Positions 6,487-14,626 of a stretch of DNA of 14,814 nucleotides are shown here, one piece after another. The DNA is from CAYMEV01 sp964431655 [NCBI: uncultured bacterium]. Lineage in GTDB: Bacteria > CAYMEV01. A program made the translations under genes and the position numbers. The notes under the pieces were generated by a model that was not told where the DNA came from, did not search any database, and worked only from the letters and a program-made list of their open reading frames with translations. The DNA is taken from positions 1 through 14,814 of the forward strand of contig CAYSKJ010000073.1 of NCBI GenBank assembly GCA_964431655.1, written 5' to 3'. Numbering within the stretch: the stretch's first letter is position 1; the number at the start of each line of letters is the position of its first letter.

Positions 6487-8964
6487 CTAAATAAAGAGAT
6501 TCAGATTGGACCTGTCGGCTTCTTCCAGGTAGGAAGCCACACCGCCCACCATGACATTATCATAAAGCTCCTTTTTGTCAATGCCCATTATATCCATGGT
6601 CATCTGGCAGGCAACCAGCTTGATGCCGTTTTCTTCTGCTATTTTTAGCATTTCTTCCAGGCTTTCCACCCTCTTTGATTTCATCCTTTTTTTCATCATG
6701 AGGGCCCCCATGCCCAGCATGTTCATCCTGGACAATTTAAGCTTTCTGACGCCCGAGGGGAGCATTCTGCCTAGCATTTTACCCATAAAGTCCTTTTTTA
6801 TTTTTATTTTGACTGGTTTTTTGAGGATATTTAATCCCCAGAAAGTAAAGAACATGGTGACACTGTTCCCCATGGAGGCTGCCCCGTTGGCAATCACGAA
6901 GCTTGCCAGGGCACGGTCAAGGTCATCACTGAAGACAATCAGTGTCTTGCTTCTGCCACGCTCAGCAGGTTCATTGCTTTCTGATTTATTCCGCTTCCTG
7001 ATTTCAGCAGTTATAATCCCTTTGTCCGATGATACACCAAGAAGCTCATTTCCCGTAACATTGCACCATGCTTTGACATCTGGTTCAAATCCCGGGTCAG
7101 TGCTGGTTATCCTGATTATATCGCCGGGCTTGAGCTTCTGGGATTCATTCTTCAGCTTGAGTACAGGGCCCGGGCATTGAAGACCGCAGGCATCAACATC
7201 TATCCTCTTTGTCTCAGGACCTGCAGAAGGCTGTCTGTCCGGTGGGATATCCCTGTAGAAATGGTCATCTATTCCAATGCGGTCTTTCTCAAATATATCC
7301 TCATTGCATTGATTCTGTGTAACATGCTCATAGGTCTTGAACCCCCCGGAAAGGTTGTATATATTATTAAACCCTTTCTGCAGGAGTATCCGGCTTGCCA
7401 GGTAGCTTCTCAGGCCCACATTGCAGAATATGATTATCTTCCTGTCCCGGGGTATTTCAACAATTCTTTCACGTATTTCATCAATCGGTATATTAACTGA
7501 GCCCTCAATGGTCCCCAGGGCAAACTCATCCTCTGTCCTGACATCCAGGAAAAATACTGATGCCGGGTCAAGGCCTGCAACCTCGTCCCAGTGGATGATA
7601 TTCATTCTGCCGGTCAGTATGTTCTCAGCTACAGCTCCTGAAATGTTTACCGGGTCTTTTGCCGATGAATAAGGGGGAGCATAGGCATGCTCGAACTCAA
7701 CCAGGTCATATATGGTCTTTTTCATTTTTATGAAACTGGAAAATACATCTGTCCTCTTGTCCACACCCTCGTACCCGATTATCTGGGCACCGTACAGAAG
7801 CCCGTTATCGGGAGAAAAGACAATCTTTATGGTAAGGGGCTTTGCCATGGGGTAATAGCCTGCATGGGAGCTTCCGTGTATAATGCTGGATATATGGGGG
7901 ATATTTTCTTTTTTGAGTATCTTTTCAGAAACGCCGGCAGATCCCACGGTCAGGTCAAACACCTTGGCAACGGCAGTTCCGATGGTTCCGTCATAGGCCT
8001 TTGCATTTCCCCCTGCTATATTGTCAGCCACTATCCTGCCCTGTTTATTGGCCGGGCCTGCCAGGGGTATGAGCATAGGCTTCCCGGTAACGGGGTTTAT
8101 GATTTCAATGGCGTCTCCCAGGGCATAAATATGTTCATTGCTGGTCTGAAGATACTGGTTTACCTTTATACCCCCGGTAATTCCGGTTTCCAGGCCTGCA
8201 GCCCTGGCAAGCTGAATCTCGGGCCTTATTCCTATGCTTAAAATTACCAGATTGCAGGGGAGTGCTTTTCCGCTTTTCAGCTTTACAGTGATTGCATCCC
8301 CGCTCTTTTCGAAGGATGAGACCCCGTCATTCAGATAGAGCTCAACCCTCTTTGTCTTGAGGTGCTGATGTATTTCTGCCGCCATCTCGTAGTCCAGGGT
8401 GGTCATAACCTGGTCCACCATCTCTACAATGGTTACCTTGATCCCCAGGCTGTGCAGGTTCTCAGCCATCTCGAGCCCTATAAACCCGGCGCCGACTACA
8501 ACGGCCCTTTGAGGCCTGTTTTTGGTTATAAAGCTCTTTATCCGGTCTATATCCGGCACATTCCTTACCGAGAATATATTTTCACTGTTTATCCCGGGAA
8601 TGGGCGGCTTTAGCGGGTTTGCGCCGGGGGAAAGTACAAGGCGGTCATATTTTTCCGTGGTTATCCTGTCTTCATCCAGGGCATGGACTTTTACTGTTTT
8701 TTCTTTGGGGTTTATGGACAGGACTTCATGCCGAACCCTTACATCAATATTAAATCTCATGCTGAAGGCTTGCGGGGTCTGGACAAACAAGTTTTCCCTT
8801 TCCTTTATAATATCCCCGATATAATAGGGAAGGCCGCAGTTGGCATAGGATATATATCCTCCTCTTTCAAATAGTACGATTTCGGCATCCTCATCCATTC
8901 TCCTCAATCGGGCGGCTGTCGTGGCTCCCCCAGCAACTCCTCCGATAATCAGGTATCTGCTCAT
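6487..8964 (-). CDS. CoA-disulfide/persulfide reductase fused to rhodanese, TusA and DsrE-like domains
   Basis: An 825-residue, four-part sulfur enzyme. Residues 1-445 are an FAD/NAD(P)H pyridine-disulfide oxidoreductase of the CoA-disulfide reductase/Npsr group: FAD site GGVAGGATTAARLRR 8-22, single redox Cys43 in YANCGLPYY, NAD(P)H site VVGAGFIGLE 156-165, ALGDA 281-285, and YAPPYSSAKDP 428-438. Residues ~455-545 are a rhodanese with C514 in the loop CNVGLRS. Residues ~587-655 are a TusA domain with CPGP (C597). Residues ~673-825 are a DsrE/DsrF-like domain with C786 in LVACQMTMD. Family knowledge says such fusions reduce CoA-persulfides or polysulfide and shuttle sulfane sulfur between cysteines; all four key cysteines are present here. 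The enzyme is cytoplasmic. AGGAGGG stands eight bases before the ATG. It is probably the first gene of the operon continuing into the nitroreductase. The exact acceptor cannot be read from sequence. Confidence 0.95.
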   Translation of the reverse strand: MSRYLIIGGVAGGATTAARLRRMDEDAEIVLFERGGYISYANCGLPYYIGDIIKERENLFVQTPQAFSMRFNIDVRVRHEVLSINPKEKTVKVHALDEDRITTEKYDRLVLSPGANPLKPPIPGINSENIFSVRNVPDIDRIKSFITKNRPQRAVVVGAGFIGLEMAENLHSLGIKVTIVEMVDQVMTTLDYEMAAEIHQHLKTKRVELYLNDGVSSFEKSGDAITVKLKSGKALPCNLVILSIGIRPEIQLARAAGLETGITGGIKVNQYLQTSNEHIYALGDAIEIINPVTGKPMLIPLAGPANKQGRIVADNIAGGNAKAYDGTIGTAVAKVFDLTVGSAGVSEKILKKENIPHISSIIHGSSHAGYYPMAKPLTIKIVFSPDNGLLYGAQIIGYEGVDKRTDVFSSFIKMKKTIYDLVEFEHAYAPPYSSAKDPVNISGAVAENILTGRMNIIHWDEVAGLDPASVFFLDVRTEDEFALGTIEGSVNIPIDEIRERIVEIPRDRKIIIFCNVGLRSYLASRILLQKGFNNIYNLSGGFKTYEHVTQNQCNEDIFEKDRIGIDDHFYRDIPPDRQPSAGPETKRIDVDACGLQCPGPVLKLKNESQKLKPGDIIRITSTDPGFEPDVKAWCNVTGNELLGVSSDKGIITAEIRKRNKSESNEPAERGRSKTLIVFSDDLDRALASFVIANGAASMGNSVTMFFTFWGLNILKKPVKIKIKKDFMGKMLGRMLPSGVRKLKLSRMNMLGMGALMMKKRMKSKRVESLEEMLKIAEENGIKLVACQMTMDIMGIDKKELYDNVMVGGVASYLEEADRSNLNLFI

Positions 8965-9063
8965 AAAACCCTCCTGGAATTTACTTAAAATATATATATT
9001 AGGTTAGATGAAATTTGTTTTAATAAAATAATGGAAATGACTGGTTCGGTCTGAAAATAATAT

Positions 9064-10188
9064 TTATTTGTTCTTAAGGGCAATTATATTTTCTTTCATC
9101 ATGTTTTTTATAAAGCTGACGATAGTTTCCTCTTTCAGGGCTGAAAGGACCCTTATGTCCCTGATGGAGTACTTGCCGTTGACATAGCTCAGTATAAAAC
9201 CCTCTTCAGCGCTGAAGTTCCGTGACATAAGATCATGGAGGTCCTTTTTCAGGTAGGGAACATCATCCATGGAGACAATGCTGGCTGAAAGGCTCTTGGA
9301 TTGTTCCTTTTCTACCGTTGTTATCAGGAGCTGGGCATTGGAATTGGTGGGGTTGATTTTCAGTATCTGCTTGAAGTAATCAATAGCTTCATCAAGATTC
9401 CCTGCCCGGTGGGCTTCCAGGCCTTTCTCCATGAGTTCATTTATGGCTGAAAGATCACTGTCTTCAGGTTCGTCAATTACTATCTTTTCCCCGATGATCT
9501 TGAGGTATTTCTTGTCATAATACCTGTAGAGTATGGTCATAATCTCATAATCACTGGCGACGATGTTTTCTAATATATCATCTATGGAGTTCTCTGAATT
9601 TATCATGGAGAGGACCTGTTCATGCAGGGGCGTTTTCTGGTCTGTGTCCTGTACTATGGAAGGGTCCTGCTGGAAAACAATATTTGTGTTTGTGAATATG
9701 CTCTTAATTTCATTGAACTCGTCAACCCGCCTTATTCCCTCCATTATTATCCAGTCAATCCCTATGGTTATGGGGAATATGGTTTTTTCAGGCAGTTCAT
9801 TGTCATAGAACTGAAATTCGCCGTTATCCCACAGAAATAGGTTATAGATGGTCTCTTCCACCTTAGTCTTCAGGATGTCTATCATTGTTTCTTCATCAAT
9901 CAGCCCTTCTTTAACCAGGTACCTGCCGAGTATTTCCTTTCTTTTCTTGTGGGTTTCAAGGGATTTTTTCAGGGTTTCTTCGTCGATAAGCCCGTTATTA
10001 ATCAGGTAAGCCCCGAGGTATTCCCGTTTATCATTCGAGGATGCGGATATTATCTTGCCGTCCCGAAAGTATATCTTCTTTATTACATTCTGGTTTATTA
10101 TGGTCAGTGTCCCGGTTTTGTTGCCCAGGCTGAGCCACTGCAGAATATCTGCAATAGCCATTGTTTTTAGATTTCCTTTTAATGCCAT
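9064..10188 (-). CDS. DUF4388 (PATAN-type) scaffold protein with TPR and C-terminal winged-helix-like segment
   Basis: This gene encodes 374 residues with no signal peptide or membrane span, so it is cytoplasmic. Residues 1-150 are a DUF4388 domain (ALKGNLKTMAIADILQWLSL ... GTLTI ... KIYFRDGKIISASS ... NLFLWDNGEFQFYD). It contains an insertion of two near-identical helical repeats: YLGAYLINNGLIDEETLKKS 57-76 and ILGRYLVKEGLIDEETMIDI 86-105, similar to the N-terminal module of type II/IV secretion ATPases. Residues ~245-295 hold a TPR (AHRAGNLDEAIDYFKQILKI). Residues ~310-374 resemble a PqqD/winged-helix-like tail. Relatives act as protein-interaction or output modules in signalling and motility, but no partner is evident here. 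The start fits the family's usual MALKGNL. No Shine-Dalgarno is visible before it, and a TTGAAA/TATTAT pair with a short 15-base spacer (10221-10216, 10200-10195) would give a nearly leaderless transcript. Confidence 0.88.
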   Translation of the reverse strand: MALKGNLKTMAIADILQWLSLGNKTGTLTIINQNVIKKIYFRDGKIISASSNDKREYLGAYLINNGLIDEETLKKSLETHKKRKEILGRYLVKEGLIDEETMIDILKTKVEETIYNLFLWDNGEFQFYDNELPEKTIFPITIGIDWIIMEGIRRVDEFNEIKSIFTNTNIVFQQDPSIVQDTDQKTPLHEQVLSMINSENSIDDILENIVASDYEIMTILYRYYDKKYLKIIGEKIVIDEPEDSDLSAINELMEKGLEAHRAGNLDEAIDYFKQILKINPTNSNAQLLITTVEKEQSKSLSASIVSMDDVPYLKKDLHDLMSRNFSAEEGFILSYVNGKYSIRDIRVLSALKEETIVSFIKNMMKENIIALKNK

Positions 10189-10349
10189 ATACTAATAATA
10201 TCCAAATCAATATAATTTCAAGAAAATATTTGATCCAATGGAACAGGCTGGAAAAACTCAGCGTATTTTTTTGTTTATTTAAATATGAATTTTACTTATA
10301 TTTTAATACCTGACTGCAAAGATATCAGCAAAAGGAGAATTTATTTTTA

Positions 10350-11654
10350 ATGGATAATTACGAGAGCATTCTTGACAGCGTGATTTCACTCACCAAGAGG
10401 AGGGGGTTTATCTTCCAGGGCAGTGAGCTTTACGGGGGGATTAACGGGTTCTGGGATTACGGGCCTCTGGGAAGCCTTCTTAAAGAGAGAATTAAGCGTT
10501 TCTGGTACAGAAAGGTTGTAATGGAGAGAGAGGATGTCGTCCTTCTGGATTCCAGCCTTGTGATGCACCCCGATGTATGGAAGGCATCCGGCCATACGGA
10601 TAACTTTTATGATATTATGGTTGAATGCAAGAACTGCAAAAAGCGTTTTAAATCCGATACCCTTGAGGGAGACAGATGCCCGGAATGCCAGGGCGAGCTT
10701 TCTGCTGGCCGTCAGTTTGACCTGATGTTCAAGACCCATGTGGGGGCGTTGGAAGAGGGCAACAATATAGCTTATCTGAGGCCTGAAACAGCCCAGGCCA
10801 TCTTCATTCATTTTAAGAATGTGCTCAATTCCAGCAGGCAGAAGATACCCTTCGGCATTGCCCAGATGGGCAAAAGCTTCAGGAATGAGATAACACCCAG
10901 GAACTTCATTTTCCGCTCCCGGGAGTTTGAGCAGATGGAACTGGAATTCTTTGTGGAGCCGGGGGCTGATGAGGAGTGGTATAATTTCTGGATCCAGCAA
11001 AGGTATGACTGGTACAGGGAGATTGGAATCAAGGAAGAATACCTGAGGCTCAGGGAGCACAGGAAGGACGAACTTGCCCACTATGCTACGGGCTGTACAG
11101 ATATAGAATATTACTTTCCCTTCGGATGGAAGGAGCTGGAGGGGATTGCAAAAAGGACGGATTTTGACCTGAAAAAGCACTCCGAATTCTCAGGGAAGGA
11201 CCAGAGTTATTTTGACGAGGCAAAAAGGGAAAAGTATATCCCTTATGTGGTCGAAACCTCAGCCGGGGTGGAAAGGACACTGCTTACAGTCCTTACCAGC
11301 GCTTACAGGGAAGAGACAGTCAAGGATGAAAAGAGGGTGATACTCGGGCTTTCCCCGAATATAGCACCCATTCAGACAGCTTTCCTTCCCCTTTCCAAAC
11401 AGCTTAATGAAAATACCTACAAGATCTATGCTGATATAAGGAATATCTTTGAAAGCCAGTTTGACGACAAAGGGAGCATTGGCAGAAGGTACAGAAGGCA
11501 GGATGAGATAGGAACTCCTCTTTGCATAACCTATGATTTTGACTCTTTGAATGACCACAGTGTCACCATCAGGCACCGGGATACCATGGAGCAGAAAAGG
11601 GTGTCAGTATCTTCCCTTAAAGAATATATTGAAAAGGAGCTAAAAAGCTTTTAA
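10350..11654 (+). CDS. glyQS: Glycyl-tRNA synthetase, dimeric (alpha2) type
   Basis: The enzyme charges tRNA-Gly with glycine, using ATP, in the cytoplasm. Its 434 residues match the single-chain bacterial/eukaryotic-type enzyme, not the alpha2beta2 GlyQ/GlyS form. Visible features are the N-terminal RRGFIFQGSELYGGINGFWDYGPLG (motif 1 region, 17-41, with the family's diagnostic GFWDYGP), a zinc-ribbon-like pair CxxC at 93/96 and 110/113, LRPETAQ 143-149, class II motif 2 FRNEITPRNFIFRSREFEQ 177-195, motif 3 SAGVERTLL 304-312, and an anticodon-binding domain from ~335 (APIQTAFLPL ... GSIGRRYRRQDEIGTP ... TIRHRDTM). It appears intact. GGAG lies 12 bases before the ATG, a slightly long spacing. 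The 161-base divergent region upstream is AT-rich; I see no T-box leader and no clear promoter boxes. The phosphatase gene starts 10 bases after its stop. Confidence 0.97.
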   Translation: MDNYESILDSVISLTKRRGFIFQGSELYGGINGFWDYGPLGSLLKERIKRFWYRKVVMEREDVVLLDSSLVMHPDVWKASGHTDNFYDIMVECKNCKKRFKSDTLEGDRCPECQGELSAGRQFDLMFKTHVGALEEGNNIAYLRPETAQAIFIHFKNVLNSSRQKIPFGIAQMGKSFRNEITPRNFIFRSREFEQMELEFFVEPGADEEWYNFWIQQRYDWYREIGIKEEYLRLREHRKDELAHYATGCTDIEYYFPFGWKELEGIAKRTDFDLKKHSEFSGKDQSYFDEAKREKYIPYVVETSAGVERTLLTVLTSAYREETVKDEKRVILGLSPNIAPIQTAFLPLSKQLNENTYKIYADIRNIFESQFDDKGSIGRRYRRQDEIGTPLCITYDFDSLNDHSVTIRHRDTMEQKRVSVSSLKEYIEKELKSF

Positions 11655-11664
11655 AATATAGGAT

Positions 11665-13614
11665 ATGAAAAAAAAGAAGTTCCCTATTTCCTTAAAGATT
11701 GCCCTGATGGTAATAGTTTTTGTAGTTATTACTACAGCGGTTACCTCTTATTACAGGATTGTCGAGGATGAGGCTGTTCAGAAACAGCTGCTTCACGAGC
11801 AGATGAAGAACCTGGCCAATATTGTGGCCGATATAAGGCATACCCAGCCGGTTAGCGAGATGCATGTGGACTGGATACTGTGGCAGGATTTTGTGGACCG
11901 GATAATCACCTATTATGACAATATCATATATATTGCAGTATTTAATTACGAGGGGGAGATCAAGGCTTTCAGCATAAAGAAGGATATCATAAATATAAGG
12001 GATGAAGGCGGTAATATAATTGACAATGTAAGCCCTGACATACTGGTAAATGCTATTGAGAAAGAAACTGCCTATATACAGGGGGGGGCTAATATAATAA
12101 ATATAAGGTTTGAGACTTCCTTTGCCGACCAGTACGGAAGGGTCAGTTTCTGCTACTCTGAAAAGATGATCAATGACAGGCTTTATGAATCCAAGATAAA
12201 GACCATTCTGCTTGCTGTAAATATAGTCATACTGGGGGTAATTATATCCCTTTTCTTCTCCCGGAGGATAACCAGGTCCATCAAGGTACTGCTCGAGGCT
12301 ATCCAGGAAATAGCAAAGGGTAAATTTCCCGACAGGATAAAGGTCTATACTAATGACGAGATATCGACCCTTTCTGAAAACTTCAATGAAATGAATAAAT
12401 CCCTCTATTACAAGAACATTATAGAAACCTTTTCCTATGAGCTGACAAAGAAGACCTCCATACCCGATATAGTCCGGCTCAGTGTCACTGTATCGGGCAA
12501 GGTGGATACTGTCGAGGATGCCGGCCTGCTTCTGATAGAGGATGAGAACAACCTCGTATTTTACAGCAGTAACGGCCGTATGAAACCCTATTTCATTGAC
12601 TGGGAAATAAAACAGCTTACCAGTATCCGCGAGGGCAGTATAAACCCTGCCAAATTCAGCAAATATATGATGGAGTCCCTGGATATATTCAGGGATTTTC
12701 TCGGCGGTCATATGCTGAAGATAACAACCCAGACCAAAATATACGGCTTTATCCTGCTTAAGATAAAGCAGGGCTGCAGTATCAGCCAGAAGGAGCTCGA
12801 CCTTTTCTACAGCATTATAGTAAGGCTGTCCTTTGCCATAGAGAATTTTCTGCTGAACCAGAAGATACTGGAGCAGGAGGTATATAAAAGGGAGCTCGAG
12901 ATAGCGAGCCGTGTTCAGAACCGCCTCCTGCCCGAACAGGTACCCTCTACTGACAAATATGACATGGCAAGCACCATTATAACAGCCAAAGATGTGGGTG
13001 GAGACTATTACGACTTTTTCCGTTTCGGTGATGACAGGCTCTATGTGCTTATAAGCGATGTATCCGGAAAAGGGACATCTGCAAGCTTCTATATGGCCCT
13101 TTTAAAGGGGGTGCTTCTGGGCATTGTAAATAAGGATACGGAGCCCGTGGAGGCTGTAAAAAGGCTGAACACCTTCTTCTTTGAGAATACCCCAAAGGAT
13201 ATATTCATATCCCTGATATTCGGGGTCCTTATGGATAATGGCCGTAAGTTCAGCTTTGTAAGGGCCGGGCATTGTCCTCTTATGTATTATTCCTCCCGTA
13301 AAAATTCAGTTTCGGAGCTTAAACCCAGGGGCATAGCCCTGGGTGCTGTAAGGGAAGTGGAAGGCCTGTTTGAACTGCAGAGTATTGAGCTGGAGCCGGG
13401 GGATTTCATTCTGTTATATACCGACGGGGTTTCTGAGGCGATGAACAAGGAACTTGAGGAATATGGCGAGGAAAGGCTGAAGGACAGGATACAGGAATCT
13501 GCTGACAAGAGCATAGACCTTATCATAAAGGATATTCTCTATGAGATATGGCAGTTCAGGGAGGATTATCAGCAGAACGACGATATTGCCATGGTAGGGA
13601 TAAGGATAAAATGA
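11665..13614 (+). CDS. Membrane-bound SpoIIE/RsbU-type PP2C serine phosphatase with HAMP domain
   Basis: A 649-residue sensor phosphatase. TM1 is about 10-30, an extracytoplasmic sensor region about 31-175, TM2 about 179-198 (ILLAVNIVILGVIISLFFS), HAMP about 198-250 (ending DEISTLSENFNEMNKSL), a GAF-like or unassigned middle region about 250-400, a helical coiled linker 400-420 (LEIASRVQNRLLPEQVP), and a SpoIIE phosphatase domain 420-648 with AKDVGGDYYDFF 441-452, SDVSGKGTSASFYMALLKG 464-482, AGHCP 534-538, LLYTDGVSEAM 583-593 and NDDIAMV 638-644. The acidic metal ligands are present. Such enzymes dephosphorylate anti-anti-sigma (STAS) proteins in partner-switching; no STAS or anti-sigma gene is in the window. 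The start lacks a well-spaced ribosome site (GGAT touches the ATG), so it may rely on coupling to glyQS, which ends 10 bases earlier. A G8 run lies in the sensor region at residues 139-142. Confidence 0.93.
   Translation: MKKKKFPISLKIALMVIVFVVITTAVTSYYRIVEDEAVQKQLLHEQMKNLANIVADIRHTQPVSEMHVDWILWQDFVDRIITYYDNIIYIAVFNYEGEIKAFSIKKDIINIRDEGGNIIDNVSPDILVNAIEKETAYIQGGANIINIRFETSFADQYGRVSFCYSEKMINDRLYESKIKTILLAVNIVILGVIISLFFSRRITRSIKVLLEAIQEIAKGKFPDRIKVYTNDEISTLSENFNEMNKSLYYKNIIETFSYELTKKTSIPDIVRLSVTVSGKVDTVEDAGLLLIEDENNLVFYSSNGRMKPYFIDWEIKQLTSIREGSINPAKFSKYMMESLDIFRDFLGGHMLKITTQTKIYGFILLKIKQGCSISQKELDLFYSIIVRLSFAIENFLLNQKILEQEVYKRELEIASRVQNRLLPEQVPSTDKYDMASTIITAKDVGGDYYDFFRFGDDRLYVLISDVSGKGTSASFYMALLKGVLLGIVNKDTEPVEAVKRLNTFFFENTPKDIFISLIFGVLMDNGRKFSFVRAGHCPLMYYSSRKNSVSELKPRGIALGAVREVEGLFELQSIELEPGDFILLYTDGVSEAMNKELEEYGEERLKDRIQESADKSIDLIIKDILYEIWQFREDYQQNDDIAMVGIRIK
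12081..12088 (+). repeat. G8 homopolymer inside the phosphatase sensor domain
   Basis: Eight consecutive G encode the end of Q139, G140, G141 and the start of A142. The window has no other G run this long. A one-base slip would truncate the protein in its extracytoplasmic region, before TM2, HAMP and the phosphatase domain. Confidence 0.9.
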
Positions 13615-14516
13615 AAAAAAGAATACTTGTGACCGGAGGCGCCGGCTTTGTGGGTTCCCGTCTATCCAGTGCCCTGTCGGATATGGGCCATAGTGTGCTT
13701 ATAGCTGACAATCTTTCCAACAGCACACCCGGGGACATACCTGAGGGAGAAAATATCCAGTTTATAAAAAAGGATGTAAGGGATGAAGATATCCAGGATT
13801 TGCTCATAAAGCACTCCATAGAGTGTATCTATCACCTTGCTGCAGTAATATCCATTACCGAATCAGTCAAGCACCCCCTTAAGACCCATACCAATAATCT
13901 GGATGCAACCATAAACATGCTTGAAGCTTCAAAGGCATATGGGGGGATAAAAAAATTCATTTTTTCATCCTCCTGTTCTGTTTACGGGGACAAGCCCGAT
14001 AATAAAATCGCTGAAACAGACCCGGCCTCTCCCATGAGTCCATATGCCATAGACAAGTATTCTTCTGAACTTTATATCGACTATTACGGTAAAAATTATA
14101 ATATCCCCTATGTAATATGCAGGTATTTCAATATATACGGCCCCCCCAAATCAAAAATAACACCTTATTCCGGGGTTATTGAGATATTCAGGGAAAACAT
14201 CAGCAAAAAGCGGGACCTTGAGATTTACGGAACAGGGGAGCAGAAGAGGGATTTTATCCACGTGGATGACATTATAAGGGCCAATGTTTTTGCCCTGGAA
14301 AACCGCCAGGCAGAATATAGAACCCTTAATGTAGGCTCAGGGCGGTCTCTTACTATCAATGAGCTGGCCGATCTCATGAAAAGGAAATACAAATCCGGTG
14401 TTAAAATAAAGCGCAGTCCGGCAAGAAAAGGAGATATACTCTATTCCACAGCGGATACAGGCCTTATTGAAAGCCTCGGATTTAATTCCGGCAGAGATAT
14501 TGAATCCCTTATATGA
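13611..14516 (+). CDS. NAD-dependent epimerase/dehydratase (UDP-glucose 4-epimerase-like, extended SDR)
   Basis: This gene encodes 301 residues and probably interconverts or dehydrates a nucleotide sugar for surface polysaccharide synthesis. It has the dinucleotide-binding motif VTGGAGFVGSRL 7-18, LAAV at 76-79, the SSSCSVYG strand 119-126, the catalytic YAIDK (Y145, K149), RYFNIYGP 171-178, and IYGTGEQKRDFIHVDD 205-220 with the family's RDFIHVDD. The resemblance is strongest to GalE-like WbpP/RfbB relatives, but the substrate cannot be told from sequence. The start is ATG 13611, overlapping the phosphatase TGA (ATGA) with AAGGA upstream; the more upstream in-frame ATG at 13548 would only add residues from the overlapping frame. 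The C-terminus stops at DIESLI, roughly 10 residues sooner than many relatives, but the core is complete. A C7 run lies at 14141-14147. Confidence 0.92.
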   Translation: MKKRILVTGGAGFVGSRLSSALSDMGHSVLIADNLSNSTPGDIPEGENIQFIKKDVRDEDIQDLLIKHSIECIYHLAAVISITESVKHPLKTHTNNLDATINMLEASKAYGGIKKFIFSSSCSVYGDKPDNKIAETDPASPMSPYAIDKYSSELYIDYYGKNYNIPYVICRYFNIYGPPKSKITPYSGVIEIFRENISKKRDLEIYGTGEQKRDFIHVDDIIRANVFALENRQAEYRTLNVGSGRSLTINELADLMKRKYKSGVKIKRSPARKGDILYSTADTGLIESLGFNSGRDIESLI

Positions 14517-14554
14517 AGGCATAAATTACCAGGCTTAAAATCTGACAGTGTCCT

Positions 14555-14580
14555 GCTGATTGATGGGAAGTTCAGCTTTT
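14555..14580 (+). terminator. Weak candidate terminator after the epimerase
   Basis: GCTGA (14555-14559) pairs with TCAGC (14572-14576) across a 12-base loop, followed directly by TTTT. The stem is only five pairs and the T-run is short, so this is a weak candidate. Confidence 0.25.
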
Positions 14581-14607
14581 CAAGTACAATTATACCATTA
14601 ATATAAA
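14579..14607 (+). promoter_or_regulatory. Candidate promoter for the cyclase gene
   Basis: TTCAAG (14579-14584), a 17-base spacer and TATAAA (14602-14607) lie just before the cyclase start. The leader would be very short, beginning close to the GGAGAG ribosome site at 14613-14618. The -35 match is poor. Confidence 0.3.
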
Positions 14608-14626
14608 TGTATGGGAGAGTTTCTTC

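Noticed and set aside
7687-8241. 184-codon plus-strand frame opposite the reductase
   Set aside because: It is a shadow of the FAD/NAD-binding domain on the other strand, with no independent support.
10189-10349. T-box riboswitch before glycyl-tRNA synthetase
   Set aside because: The 161-base region is AT-rich, with no specifier-loop, no T-box consensus and no terminator/antiterminator pair that I can see.
10386-11180. 264-codon open frame antisense to glycyl-tRNA synthetase
   Set aside because: The sense strand is an unmistakable synthetase with all motifs; the antisense protein shows no family features.
11692-12711. 339-codon open frame antisense to the phosphatase gene
   Set aside because: It mirrors the codon bias (ATA, AGG, TAT) of a convincingly assigned gene, has Tyr/Ile-rich filler sequence, no ribosome site and no recognisable domain.
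13548-13610. Upstream ATG at 13548 as start of the epimerase
   Set aside because: The added residues derive from the phosphatase's other frame, and SDR enzymes start close to the VTGGAGFVG motif, as they do from 13611.
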